Source: JALQTD01 sp964390365 (GTDB taxonomy: Bacteria > Bacteroidota > Bacteroidia > Flavobacteriales_D > Sanyastnellaceae). Taken from it: a stretch of DNA of 24,707 nucleotides. The stretch spans positions 1-24,707 of the forward strand of contig CAYMHW010000034.1 of the NCBI GenBank assembly GCA_964390365.1, given 5' to 3'. This document shows positions 15,931 to 24,319 of the stretch, piece by piece; the first letter of the stretch is position 1, and each line of letters starts with the position of its first letter. The position numbers and the translations under genes were made by a program. Under the pieces are notes generated by a model. That model did not search any database. It was not told where the DNA came from and was given only the letters and a program-made list of their open reading frames with translations.

Positions 15931-18837
15931 ATGGCAGACGCAAGCAAACCCGTACGACTCAGCAAAGTAGCCCGAGAATTCAACCTCGGCATTCCGACCC
16001 TTGTCGAATTCCTGACTGGAAAAGGCATCGCCATTGATTCCTCGCCCAACGGAAAAATCGACCCGGAGGCTTATGCGCTGGTGCGGGCCAATTTCCAAGA
16101 CCAAAAGGAAGCCAAGCAAAAAGCCACGGCGTCTTCTCGCTCCATCCAAGAGCGGGAAAGCATCACGTTGGAGTCGGCGAAGCGCAAGGCCACCAAGGTC
16201 AAGGAGGAGGAACCTGAGATCGACCTCTCCATTTTCAAAAAGAGCGAGCAGCAGCCGGTGGTGGAACGCGTCGAGGTGCAGCCTGAACCCAAGGTGGTCG
16301 CACCGGCCGAGCCGGAACCTCCGGCGCCCATGTCCGAGCCGAAAGTCGAGGCTCCGGCCGCTCCTGAAGCGCCCGCAGCCCCGGCAGAACCGGAGGTGAA
16401 GGAAGTCCACGTGGAGCCTGCCCCAGCGCCGAAGCCGGAGCCCGTGGCCCCCGTTGCGGAAGCGGAGGAGGTTCCTGCGGCGCCGGAATCGGGTGTGAAG
16501 GTTGTCGGGAAGATTGAACTGCCTGCGGACCGGAAGAAGAAGCCGGCGGCGAAACCGGAGAAAAAGTCAGCGGCGCCCAAGCCCGAAGCGAAGCCGAAGC
16601 CAGCTCCTGCCCCTGCGCCGCCCGCGAAGGAGGTGCCGGCAACCCCGGCCGCTGAGGCCCCTGCTGCGCCCGAGGCCAAGCCCGAAGCCAAGCCCGAAGC
16701 GCCCAAGGCGCCGGAAGTGATGCGTGCAAAAGCCGAGAAGCTCACCGGCCCGACGGTCGTGGGCAAGATCGAGTTGCCTGTCGAGCGGAAGCGGGGATCC
16801 TCGGCTGAGGAGAACAAGCGCAAGCGGAAGCGCATCACCAAGGTCGACGTCGCGAAGACCGCGAAGACCACTGGCGGCGGAGCTGCAGCAGGCAACAAAC
16901 GCGGCCGTCGCAATGAACCCAAAAAGGAAGTCACGCAAGCGGACATCCAAAAGGAGATCAAGGAAACGCTGGCACGCCTCAGTGGCGGGTCGAAGTCCAA
17001 GTCTTCGAAGCTGCGCCGCGCAAAGCGAAGCGCGGTTCAAGAGCGTCAAGAGCAAGAAGCGGCGCGTCAGCAGGAGCAGGCCACGATCCTTCAATTGACC
17101 GAATTTGTGACGGCGGCGGAGTTGGCGTCCATGATGAACGTGAGCGTCAACGAAGTCATCAGCGCGTGTTTGGCTTTGGGCATGATGGTGTCCATCAACC
17201 AGCGCTTGGACCAAGAGACCATTTCCATCATCGTGGAAGAATTCGGGTACACGGCGGACTTCGTTTCGTCCGATGTGCAGGAAGCCATTGAAGAAGAGGA
17301 GGACGCGCCCGAGGACCTCGAACCGCGTGCTCCCATTGTGACCGTCATGGGTCACGTTGACCACGGGAAGACCTCGCTTTTGGACTTCATTCGGAAGGCG
17401 AACGTCATCAGCGGCGAGGCCGGCGGCATCACGCAGCACATCGGTGCTTACAGCGTAGAGCTCCCCAGCGGTGGCAAGATGACCTTCCTCGATACCCCGG
17501 GTCACGAGGCGTTTACGGCCATGCGGGCGCGCGGTGCTCAAGTCACGGACTTGGCCATCATCGTGGTTGCAGCCGACGACGCGGTCATGCCGCAAACGAA
17601 GGAAGCCATCAACCACGCTCAAGCTGCGGGCATCCCGATGGTTTTCGCCATCAACAAGGTGGACCGGGAGGAAGCAAACCCCGAGAAGATCAAGGGCGAG
17701 CTCGCCGAGATGAACATTTTGGTCGAAGATTGGGGCGGAAAGTACCAATGCCAAGAAATTTCGGCGAAGCAAGGCTTGAACATCGACGAGCTCCTCGAAA
17801 AGGTGTTGCTGGAGGCGGAGATGCTGGATTTGAAGGCAAACCCGAACAAGGCCGCACTGGGAACCGTCATCGAAAGCTCGCTTGATAAGGGCCGTGGTTA
17901 CGTGACCAACCTGTTGGTGGAAGGGGGAACGATGCGCGTGGGCGATGCGATTTTGGCGGGTCAATACTCGGGCAAAATCAAGGCCATGTTCAACGAGCGC
18001 GGTCAGCGCATCGATGAAGCGGGACCTTCGGTGCCGGTGTCGGTGCTCGGATTCGACGGCGCTCCCAACGCAGGCGACAAATTCCACGTCTTCGAAGACG
18101 AGAAGGAAGCCCGTGCCATTGCAACGAAGCGGCAGCAGCTCCAGCGTGAGCAGGGCGTCCGTGCGCAGCAGACGGTGACGCTCGAGGAATTGGGCCGCCG
18201 GATTGCGGTGGGCGAGTTCAAGGAATTGAACCTGATCGTGAAGGGCGACGTGGACGGCTCCATCGAGGCCTTGAGCGATTCACTGCAGAAGCAGAGCACC
18301 GAAAAAGTGCAGGTCAACATCATCCACAAGGCGGTCGGTCAGATCTCCGAGTCGGACGTGTTGTTGGCTTCCGCTTCGAGCGCCATCATCATCGGTTTCC
18401 AGGTGCGTCCGTCAGGGGCTGCTCGGAAGTTGGCCGAGCGCGAAGAAGTCCAAATCAAGCTCTACTCGGTCATCTACAAGGCCATCGAAGAGATGAAGGA
18501 GGCCATGGAAGGCCTGCTGTCAGCGAGAATCGAAGAGACCATTACGGGTTCAGCGGAAATCCGCGAGACCTTCAAGATCTCCAAGGTGGGAACCATTGCG
18601 GGTTGCTTCGTGACCGATGGCCAAATCAAGCGCTCCTCCAAGGTCCGCGTCATCCGCGAAGGCGTGGTCGTCTACACGGGAACGCTCGGCTCCCTGAAGC
18701 GCTTCAAGGACGACGTCAAGGAAGTCAAGAACGGCTTCGAGTGCGGTTTGAACGTGGATCGCTTCAACGACATCAAGGTCGGCGACGTGATCGAAGCCTA
18801 CGAAGAAATCGAAGTCAAGCAGACGCTCGAGGACTGA
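15931..18837 (+). CDS. infB: Translation initiation factor IF-2
   Basis: A 968-residue GTPase that places initiator tRNA on the 30S subunit and promotes subunit joining. The N-terminal region has an IF2_N-like helical module (PVRLSKVAREFNLGIPTLVEFL), a long Ala/Pro/Glu/Lys-rich linker of about 100-380, and a second helical module at about 385-440 (FVTAAELASMMNVSVNEVISACL). The GTPase core shows G1 GHVDHGKT (474-481), G3 DTPGH (521-525), G4 NKVD (575-578) and G5 SAKQG. Domains II to IV follow, ending in a fMet-tRNA-binding domain with GSLKRFKDDVKEVKNGFECG. The linker holds a duplicated motif VVGKIELP (191-198 and 276-283) and short PEAK repeats. It is the last gene of the operon, 20 bases from a convergent gene. 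Confidence 0.96.
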   Translation: MADASKPVRLSKVAREFNLGIPTLVEFLTGKGIAIDSSPNGKIDPEAYALVRANFQDQKEAKQKATASSRSIQERESITLESAKRKATKVKEEEPEIDLSIFKKSEQQPVVERVEVQPEPKVVAPAEPEPPAPMSEPKVEAPAAPEAPAAPAEPEVKEVHVEPAPAPKPEPVAPVAEAEEVPAAPESGVKVVGKIELPADRKKKPAAKPEKKSAAPKPEAKPKPAPAPAPPAKEVPATPAAEAPAAPEAKPEAKPEAPKAPEVMRAKAEKLTGPTVVGKIELPVERKRGSSAEENKRKRKRITKVDVAKTAKTTGGGAAAGNKRGRRNEPKKEVTQADIQKEIKETLARLSGGSKSKSSKLRRAKRSAVQERQEQEAARQQEQATILQLTEFVTAAELASMMNVSVNEVISACLALGMMVSINQRLDQETISIIVEEFGYTADFVSSDVQEAIEEEEDAPEDLEPRAPIVTVMGHVDHGKTSLLDFIRKANVISGEAGGITQHIGAYSVELPSGGKMTFLDTPGHEAFTAMRARGAQVTDLAIIVVAADDAVMPQTKEAINHAQAAGIPMVFAINKVDREEANPEKIKGELAEMNILVEDWGGKYQCQEISAKQGLNIDELLEKVLLEAEMLDLKANPNKAALGTVIESSLDKGRGYVTNLLVEGGTMRVGDAILAGQYSGKIKAMFNERGQRIDEAGPSVPVSVLGFDGAPNAGDKFHVFEDEKEARAIATKRQQLQREQGVRAQQTVTLEELGRRIAVGEFKELNLIVKGDVDGSIEALSDSLQKQSTEKVQVNIIHKAVGQISESDVLLASASSAIIIGFQVRPSGAARKLAEREEVQIKLYSVIYKAIEEMKEAMEGLLSARIEETITGSAEIRETFKISKVGTIAGCFVTDGQIKRSSKVRVIREGVVVYTGTLGSLKRFKDDVKEVKNGFECGLNVDRFNDIKVGDVIEAYEEIEVKQTLED
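16672..16707 (+). repeat. Short tandem repeat (12-base unit) in the infB linker
   Basis: Three imperfect copies of a 12-base unit (GAGGCCAAGCCC, GAAGCCAAGCCC, GAAGCGCCCAAG) encode EAKP-EAKP-EAPK. It is in frame and lies in the flexible linker, so copy-number change would be tolerated. Confidence 0.6.
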
Positions 18838-18857
18838 TTGCGTCCTCTGCGTTGAAT

Positions 18858-19484
18858 TCATTCATCGCCGAGTCCTTCACGGGGCTCGGCGATGCTGTTT
18901 TGGGCCCGATGCAACGGCGGCAAGGCAATGTCGCCAGGCACCACCAGCGACTCCGGATGCGTTTCCATCCAGCGCACCCGCTCGCGCTCCGCACTCCACG
19001 GGTCGCGGAAATCGCCCAATAGCAGTTGGTAGTTCATCGAGAGCGGCACGAGGTAGACGCTCCAGTCCGTGGTGCTGCGCAGCGCGGACCGTTCCCGCCG
19101 GCATTCCTGCAACGTTCCCGTCATCAATTGGATGCGGTAGCCCTTCATCGCTGGCGGGTGTTCACGCCAAACGCTGTCCAACGCCAACAACCGCGCGTCG
19201 GACTCCAATCGCCACGTCGCCGGGGCCGCCGTCGCGTTGGGCTCATGGAGCACTGGCGGATGAACGACCGCAACCGTGTCCACCGTTTCTGCCTCATGCA
19301 AGTCCGGTCGTGCGGCATCCAATTCGGAGTCTGGAGTACCGACCGATTCGACGGTTTTGGGCCTGAAAAGCGACTTCCACCAGCTGGCTTCACCGGATTG
19401 CAGGGAATCGGATTGAGCAAGGGCACTCGGCGAAGCGAGCAGAAGCGAAGCTCCTAACCAAGCGATTGAGCGAAGGCGTTGCAT
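18858..19484 (-). CDS. Exported SPOR-like domain protein
   Basis: A 208-residue protein with a signal peptide (LRSIAWLGASLLLASPSALAQ, cleavage near residue 24). A poorly conserved linker rich in Pro, Ala and Asp follows. Residues 115-189 form a SPOR-like unit: GYRIQLMTGT, a helix with CRRERSALR, a VYLVPLSMNYQLLLGDF strand pair, and a second helix WSAERERVRWMETHPESLVVPGDI. SPOR domains bind denuded glycan strands of peptidoglycan, so an envelope role is inferred. The ATG at 19484 is preferred over an upstream TTG because it starts the signal peptide. A TACCTTCG element ends only four bases before it. The gene converges on infB and shares its 3' end with a hairpin. Confidence 0.7.
   Translation of the reverse strand: MQRLRSIAWLGASLLLASPSALAQSDSLQSGEASWWKSLFRPKTVESVGTPDSELDAARPDLHEAETVDTVAVVHPPVLHEPNATAAPATWRLESDARLLALDSVWREHPPAMKGYRIQLMTGTLQECRRERSALRSTTDWSVYLVPLSMNYQLLLGDFRDPWSAERERVRWMETHPESLVVPGDIALPPLHRAQNSIAEPREGLGDE
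18863..18901 (+). terminator. Probable terminator of the rimP-nusA-infB operon
   Basis: A 14-bp stem (CATCGCCGAGTCCT, loop TCAC, GGGGCTCGGCGATG, with two G-U pairs) at 18863-18894 is followed by CTGTTTTG. The T-run is short and offset by three bases, so it is weaker than the two other terminators here. It begins 26 bases after the infB stop and overlaps the last codons of the convergent SPOR gene. It has no T-run on the minus strand. Confidence 0.55.
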
Positions 19485-19488
19485 GCTG

Positions 19489-19496
19489 CGAAGGTA
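19489..19496 (-). promoter_or_regulatory. Possible -7 promoter element for the SPOR gene
   Basis: On the minus strand TACCTTCG matches TAnnTTTG with one mismatch. It ends four bases before the ATG, which would give a leaderless or nearly leaderless mRNA if real. Weak evidence. Confidence 0.3.
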
Positions 19497-19577
19497 ACGT
19501 CGGAACCTGCTAAGGATGAGGTGCAAGCCGCGCAACGTGGTACCCAACTCCCGCGAATCATCAGCAGGCCGCGCTTA

Positions 19578-19600
19578 ATTAGAGTCATTCTAAATTAGAA
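19578..19600. promoter_or_regulatory. Operator-like nested palindromes upstream of actA
   Basis: Two overlapping inverted repeats share one arm: TTAGA-GTCAT-TCTAA (19579-19593) and TTCTAA-A-TTAGAA (19588-19600). They stand in an AT-rich patch of an otherwise GC-rich region, 53 bases upstream of the actA -7 element. The symmetry and sequence resemble sites of Fur-superfamily regulators (for example the rhizobial Irr box TTTAGAANNNTTCTAAA), but the regulator is not known. Confidence 0.45.
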
Positions 19601-19652
19601 ACTCATCAGACATTGCTATGACACCATTCCGCCTAACTCGGTCACACTGCAT

Positions 19653-19660
19653 TACTTTTG
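19653..19660 (+). promoter_or_regulatory. Bacteroidota -7 promoter element for the alternative complex III operon
   Basis: TACTTTTG matches TAnnTTTG exactly and is 30 bases before the actA ATG. No TTG is found at the usual -33 distance, which would fit dependence on an activator. Confidence 0.6.
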
Positions 19661-19690
19661 CGCCCGAATATGTGAGGGTAAACCATCGTC

Positions 19691-21115
19691 ATGCAAAAAG
19701 CGATTTTTAACGGCACTCGGACGGCTCGATGGGCAGTTCAGAGTTTCCTCGCCGCTTGCCTCCTCCTCTCGAATGCCGCGGCATTCGGGCAAATCTGGGA
19801 AGGAGGCAACGTGGAAAATGGGCAAGCGTTGTTCAATGCGAACTGCGCTTCCTGTCACAAAGTGACCAACGAAGTCCTTGCGGCTCCGGGTCTTGCGGGC
19901 ATCCGCGACCGGTGGACGTCCGGGGACGAATTGTTGGTTAAATGGATCCAAAACCCGCAGGCCGCTGCGGAATCCGGTGATCCGTACATCAAGTCGCTCG
20001 TCGACCGCTACGTCGGGACGTACGGCTGGATGAGCGCGCAAGCCGTTTCTGCTGACGACATCAAGGACATCATGGCGTATGTCCAAAACCCGCCAGACGT
20101 CGCCGCTCCAGCTGCCACGGCCGATACCGGCTGCATCACGGTCGATGAGTTGCCGGTCGAGAAGGCGGACAACCCGTCGATTTGGTTCTTGGTGCTCCTC
20201 GTGCTGTTCCTCGTCATCGCGCTCAGCGCGGCCGGCGTCAACCGCACGTTGCGCAGCGCAGTGAACGTCTCGAAAGGCGATGCCCCCCTCGCAGACGCAA
20301 CGTACTTCCAACGCGCGACGGGCTGGATGTGGAACAACCGCGTTTTCGTATCGCTCATCGGTCTCTTCGTGGTCGCCTACGCAGTGGTCATCGGCTACCA
20401 AGGCTTGATGGGCATCGGCGTCATGGAAGGCTACAAGCCGGATCAGCCGATCAAGTTCATCCACTCGGTTCACGTGTGCGAGAACGAAGTCGATTGCAAG
20501 TACTGCCACCACAGCGCTTACGAGTCGAAGCACGCAGGCATCCCTTCGACGAACGTCTGCATGAACTGCCACAAGGCGGTGAAGAAGGGTCGCCGCTACG
20601 GAGAAACCGAAATCGGCAAGATCTACGCGGCCATCGGCTTCGATCCGGAATCTGGAACGTACATGAACGGTGCCGGCGAGAAGGGCTTCACGAACCCGCA
20701 GGACGACTTCGGCGGCGAGCCGATTCGCTGGAACAAGGTCCACAACTTGCCGGACCACGTGTTCTTCAGCCACCAGCAGCACGTGGTGGTCGGCGGTTTG
20801 CACTGCCAAAACTGCCACGGCGATGTCCAAACCTACACCGTCGGTCGCCAAGCCCGCACGGAGGACATCAACCAACTCGTGGACGATTACCCCGGTTTGA
20901 TTCAATTGTCGAAGCCGACCCTCACGATGGGCTGGTGCATCGAGTGCCACAACAAGGCGGAAGTGAATTTGGCTTCCAGCGGCTACTACGAGGAGATGCA
21001 CGAGCGCCTGCGGGACGACGAGCGCGGAAACGAGGAGTTGCGCCGCTACTTGGAGGACGACAAGATCACCGTTAAAGAGCTTGGAGGCTGGGAATGCGCC
21101 AAGTGCCACTACTAA
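19691..21115 (+). CDS. actA: Alternative complex III subunit ActA, multiheme cytochrome c
   Basis: A 474-residue periplasmic-facing electron carrier of the quinol:cytochrome c oxidoreductase (ACIII). A signal peptide or anchor (to about residue 34) precedes a monoheme cytochrome c domain with CASCH at 52-56. Two membrane segments follow at about 164-181 and 218-236. The C-terminal domain has five heme sites: CKYCH 269-273, CMNCH 290-294, CQNCH 372-376, CIECH 416-420 and CAKCH 469-473, the last ending at the C-terminus. Six covalent hemes are therefore predicted in one chain, a monoheme domain fused to the pentaheme ActA core. It is the first gene of the operon, 12 bases before actB. The start is preceded by AAACCATCGTC, not a Shine-Dalgarno. 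Confidence 0.93.
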   Translation: MQKAIFNGTRTARWAVQSFLAACLLLSNAAAFGQIWEGGNVENGQALFNANCASCHKVTNEVLAAPGLAGIRDRWTSGDELLVKWIQNPQAAAESGDPYIKSLVDRYVGTYGWMSAQAVSADDIKDIMAYVQNPPDVAAPAATADTGCITVDELPVEKADNPSIWFLVLLVLFLVIALSAAGVNRTLRSAVNVSKGDAPLADATYFQRATGWMWNNRVFVSLIGLFVVAYAVVIGYQGLMGIGVMEGYKPDQPIKFIHSVHVCENEVDCKYCHHSAYESKHAGIPSTNVCMNCHKAVKKGRRYGETEIGKIYAAIGFDPESGTYMNGAGEKGFTNPQDDFGGEPIRWNKVHNLPDHVFFSHQQHVVVGGLHCQNCHGDVQTYTVGRQARTEDINQLVDDYPGLIQLSKPTLTMGWCIECHNKAEVNLASSGYYEEMHERLRDDERGNEELRRYLEDDKITVKELGGWECAKCHY

Positions 21116-21127
21116 GAACACGCTACC

Positions 21128-24100
21128 ATGTCGCAGAATAAACGCTACTGGTCCGGTCTCGACGAATTGCACGGGACGGAAGAGTTCAAAGCCACCCAAG
21201 GACAAGAATTCCCGGGTGTGCAGGCGGTGGACGAATTCCTTTCGGACGACCGCTTGGAATCCACCCACACGGGTCGCCGTGACTTCTTGAAGTTCATGGG
21301 ATTCAGCTTGACGGCCGCCACGTTGGCCGCTTGCGAAACCCCGGTCATCAAGTCCATTCCCTACACGAACAAGCCAGAGGAAGTCACCCCGGGGGTGGCG
21401 AACTACTACGCTTCCACCTTCTACAACGGCCAAGACTACGGTCAGGTGTTGGTGAAGACGCGTGAAGGCCGTCCGATTTTCATCAAGTCGAACGCCCTCA
21501 ACGGCGAAGGCAAGGTGGGCGTTCGGGTGAACGCTTCGGTCATGGGCCTCTACGACAGCGCTCGCCTCAACGGTCCCCGCAAGGGCGGCCAACCCACGGA
21601 CTGGGCGACGATCGATGCCGACGCGAAGGCTGCCTTGGCGGCGAGCGGACGCAAGGTCATCTTGACCCACACGGTGGCGAGCCCGTCCTTGAACCGCGCA
21701 ATTTCCCTGTTCTGCGCCGCGACCGGTGCCGAGCACATTCAATACGACGCCATCAGCTACAGCGGCATTCGGAAGGCGAACCAAGCGGACTACGGCCGCA
21801 ACGTCGTTCCGACCTACGCGCTGGATCAAGCGGATGCCATCGTGACCATCGGGGCCGATTTCCTCGGCACGTGGGGCGATGTGGCCGTCCAAACCACCGC
21901 TTGGTCGAAAGGACGCCAGCCGGAAAACGGCAAGATGTCTTCCCTCCACGCCTTTGAAAGCGTGATGACCCTGACCGGCTCCAACGCGGACCGCCGGAAC
22001 ATGATCAAGCCGTCGGAGGCAGGCCGCGTGGCCTTGGCCCTCTTGAACGGCATCACGGGTGGCGGTGACAGCGGCGAATTGTCTGAAACCGCGGCAGCCG
22101 GCATCGCTCCGGCGGTGGCTGCGTTGAAGGCAGCGGGCGCGAAGGGCTTGGTCGTTGCGGGATCGAATGACCCCAACGTGCAGCTGATTGTGAACGCCTG
22201 CAACCGCGCGCTCGGTGCTTACGGCACCACCATCGATCTTGAGAACGCTTGGGCGTTGGGTCGTGGTGATGATGAGGCGTTTGCTGGTTTGGTTGCCGAC
22301 ATGGCTGCTGGGAAGGTGGGCGCGTTGGTCATCCACGGCGTCAACCCGGCTTACACCTCGGCGGCTTTCGCGGCGGCCTTGGGAAAAGTCAGTGCCTCCA
22401 TCAGCACGTCGCTCTTCGCAGACGAGACGGCTTCGCGTTGCACGCACATTGCTCCGGACCACCACTGGTTGGAGTCGTGGGGCGACGCCCAGCGCACCGC
22501 CAAGCGCGTGGATTGGGTGCAGCCGACGATTTCGCCGTTGTTCGACTCGCGTGCAGCGGGCGGCAGCCTGTTGACGTGGGCGAATCACTCGGAGACGGAT
22601 TGGTACACCTTCTTGCGCCAAACCTGGAACCCGAACTACACCGCAGACCAACTCTACACCGACGCGGCTTGGAACAGCTCCTTGCACGACGGTTTCATGG
22701 CCCTCGAGGCGGAGTCCTTCCCGGTCAGTTTCGAAGGCGCAGGCACGGGCCTCGCTGCAGCGAAGCAAGCAGTGAAGGCTGCGAAAGGCGGTGCGTTTGA
22801 GTTGGCCTTTTACCAAAAGAACACCATCGGTCAAGGCGATCAGACCGCCAACCCGATGCTCCAGGAGACGCCGGATCCGCTGACGAAGATTACGTGGGAC
22901 AACTACGTGACCATGGCGAAATCCGACATGGATGCCATGGGCCTCAACACCTACATCGGTCAGGAGAAGCCCGCTTCGGTGGTGCGCGTCACCGTCGGTG
23001 GCCAAAGCGTGGAAATGCCCGCGATGCTCTTGCCCGGCCAAAAGCCCGGCACCATCGGCATCGCCCTCGGCTACGGCCGCGGCGCGAACGGAGAGGAGGT
23101 CGGTAAGGCCGCCTTCCAAATGGCCGAAAACGGGGACTTCCTCCGCGATGCGAACTCCGCGTTGGTCCCGGTCGGAACAAACGCTTACCCGCTCTTGGGT
23201 TCGGCTTCTGGCCTCCCGCAATACGAACAGCTCAACGTGACCGTCGAAGCGACGGGAGCAACGTATGCCCTCGCGAGCACCCAGATCCACAGCACGGACA
23301 TGGGCCGCGACTCCATCGTCAAGGAAACCACCTTCGACGCGTACTTCGCAGAGCGCAAGGCAGCGAAGGGCACGGCCTCTTGGAACAAGCTCATCCAAAT
23401 CGGCGTCCACGAGGACGTCAACGGCGACGGAACCATCAACGCCCAGGACTCGAAGCCCACCGCGGCCTTCGACTTGTGGCACGAACACGCCGTTGAAGAG
23501 GTCGGACACCGCTGGGGCATGACCATTGACCTGACGACCTGCACGGGCTGCAGCGCTTGCGTCACGGCTTGCCACATCGAGAACAACGTGCCGGTGGTCG
23601 GTAAGGACGAGGTCCGCCGCCACCGCGACATGCACTGGATGCGCATCGACCGCTTCTTCGCTTCCGACTACAGCTTGGAGCGCGGTGAAGAGGAAGGCGT
23701 GGGAGCCATCGGTTCTTACCGCCGCATGGAGGACCCCGCGGAAAATCCGCAAACGGTCCACATGCCGATGATGTGCCAGCATTGCAACCACGCCCCGTGT
23801 GAGACGGTTTGTCCGGTCGCAGCCACCACGCACAGCAACGAGGGCTTGAACCAAATGACGTACAACCGGTGCATCGGTACGCGTTACTGCGCGAACAACT
23901 GCCCGTACAAAGTGCGTCGATTCAACTGGTTCAACTACCCGGGATACAAGAAGTTCATGAACTTCAACCCGTCTCAGGACAACCTGACGCGCATGGTCTT
24001 GAACCCCGACGTGACGGTTCGCTCCCGCGGCGTCATGGAGAAGTGCAGCATGTGCGTTCAGCGCATCCAAGAGGGCAAGCTCAACGCGAAGAAGGCCGGC

Positions 24101-24310
24101 ACCAAAGTTCCAGATGGAGCGGTCACTACGGCTTGCGCGGAAGCGTGCCCGACGAACGCCATCCAGTTTGGCGACCTCAACGACAAGCAGTCGCACATCG
24201 CGGCCGTCTCTGAGAACAACCGCGCTTACCACGCGTTGGAAGAAATCGGCGTCAAGCCGAACATCTTCTACATGACGAAGGTGCGGAACACCGAATCCAC
24301 CGAAGCATAA
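21128..24310 (+). CDS. actB: Alternative complex III subunit ActB, molybdopterin-like plus iron-sulfur
   Basis: A 1060-residue peripheral subunit passing electrons from quinol towards the hemes. Residues 49-69 carry a twin-arginine-like signal (TGRRDFLKFMGFSLTAATLA) ending in a lipobox-like LAAC (C69). Residues 70-740 resemble a molybdopterin oxidoreductase; in ACIII this part is known to lack the cofactor. The C-terminal ferredoxin part has four cysteine motifs: C805/808/811/815; C883/886/891/895; C915/921/925; and C973/976 with C1003/1007. The third has Thr (T918) in place of the second Cys, predicting three [4Fe-4S] and one [3Fe-4S] cluster. Between the halves is an EF-hand-like loop, DVNGDGTINAQD (763-774). 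It lies 12 bases after actA and 9 before actC. Confidence 0.94.
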   Translation: MSQNKRYWSGLDELHGTEEFKATQGQEFPGVQAVDEFLSDDRLESTHTGRRDFLKFMGFSLTAATLAACETPVIKSIPYTNKPEEVTPGVANYYASTFYNGQDYGQVLVKTREGRPIFIKSNALNGEGKVGVRVNASVMGLYDSARLNGPRKGGQPTDWATIDADAKAALAASGRKVILTHTVASPSLNRAISLFCAATGAEHIQYDAISYSGIRKANQADYGRNVVPTYALDQADAIVTIGADFLGTWGDVAVQTTAWSKGRQPENGKMSSLHAFESVMTLTGSNADRRNMIKPSEAGRVALALLNGITGGGDSGELSETAAAGIAPAVAALKAAGAKGLVVAGSNDPNVQLIVNACNRALGAYGTTIDLENAWALGRGDDEAFAGLVADMAAGKVGALVIHGVNPAYTSAAFAAALGKVSASISTSLFADETASRCTHIAPDHHWLESWGDAQRTAKRVDWVQPTISPLFDSRAAGGSLLTWANHSETDWYTFLRQTWNPNYTADQLYTDAAWNSSLHDGFMALEAESFPVSFEGAGTGLAAAKQAVKAAKGGAFELAFYQKNTIGQGDQTANPMLQETPDPLTKITWDNYVTMAKSDMDAMGLNTYIGQEKPASVVRVTVGGQSVEMPAMLLPGQKPGTIGIALGYGRGANGEEVGKAAFQMAENGDFLRDANSALVPVGTNAYPLLGSASGLPQYEQLNVTVEATGATYALASTQIHSTDMGRDSIVKETTFDAYFAERKAAKGTASWNKLIQIGVHEDVNGDGTINAQDSKPTAAFDLWHEHAVEEVGHRWGMTIDLTTCTGCSACVTACHIENNVPVVGKDEVRRHRDMHWMRIDRFFASDYSLERGEEEGVGAIGSYRRMEDPAENPQTVHMPMMCQHCNHAPCETVCPVAATTHSNEGLNQMTYNRCIGTRYCANNCPYKVRRFNWFNYPGYKKFMNFNPSQDNLTRMVLNPDVTVRSRGVMEKCSMCVQRIQEGKLNAKKAGTKVPDGAVTTACAEACPTNAIQFGDLNDKQSHIAAVSENNRAYHALEEIGVKPNIFYMTKVRNTESTEA

Positions 24311-24319
24311 CCGATCGCC

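Noticed and set aside
16360..16720. Repeated Ala/Pro/Glu codons suggesting a structural repeat or phase-variable tract
   Set aside because: The infB linker is normally low-complexity in this phylum. Only a short three-copy 12-base repeat is present, and changes in it would stay in frame.
16567..18087. 506-codon minus-strand open frame opposite infB
   Set aside because: IF-2 with all G motifs is on the plus strand; the antisense frame has no domain and no start context.
21275..21337. Twin-arginine signal about 50 residues into ActB as evidence for a wrong start
   Set aside because: ActB proteins from Bacteroidota commonly carry the GRRDFLKFMGF-type sequence well inside the N-terminus, and the ATG at 21128 is placed normally, 12 bases after actA. 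No better downstream start is needed.
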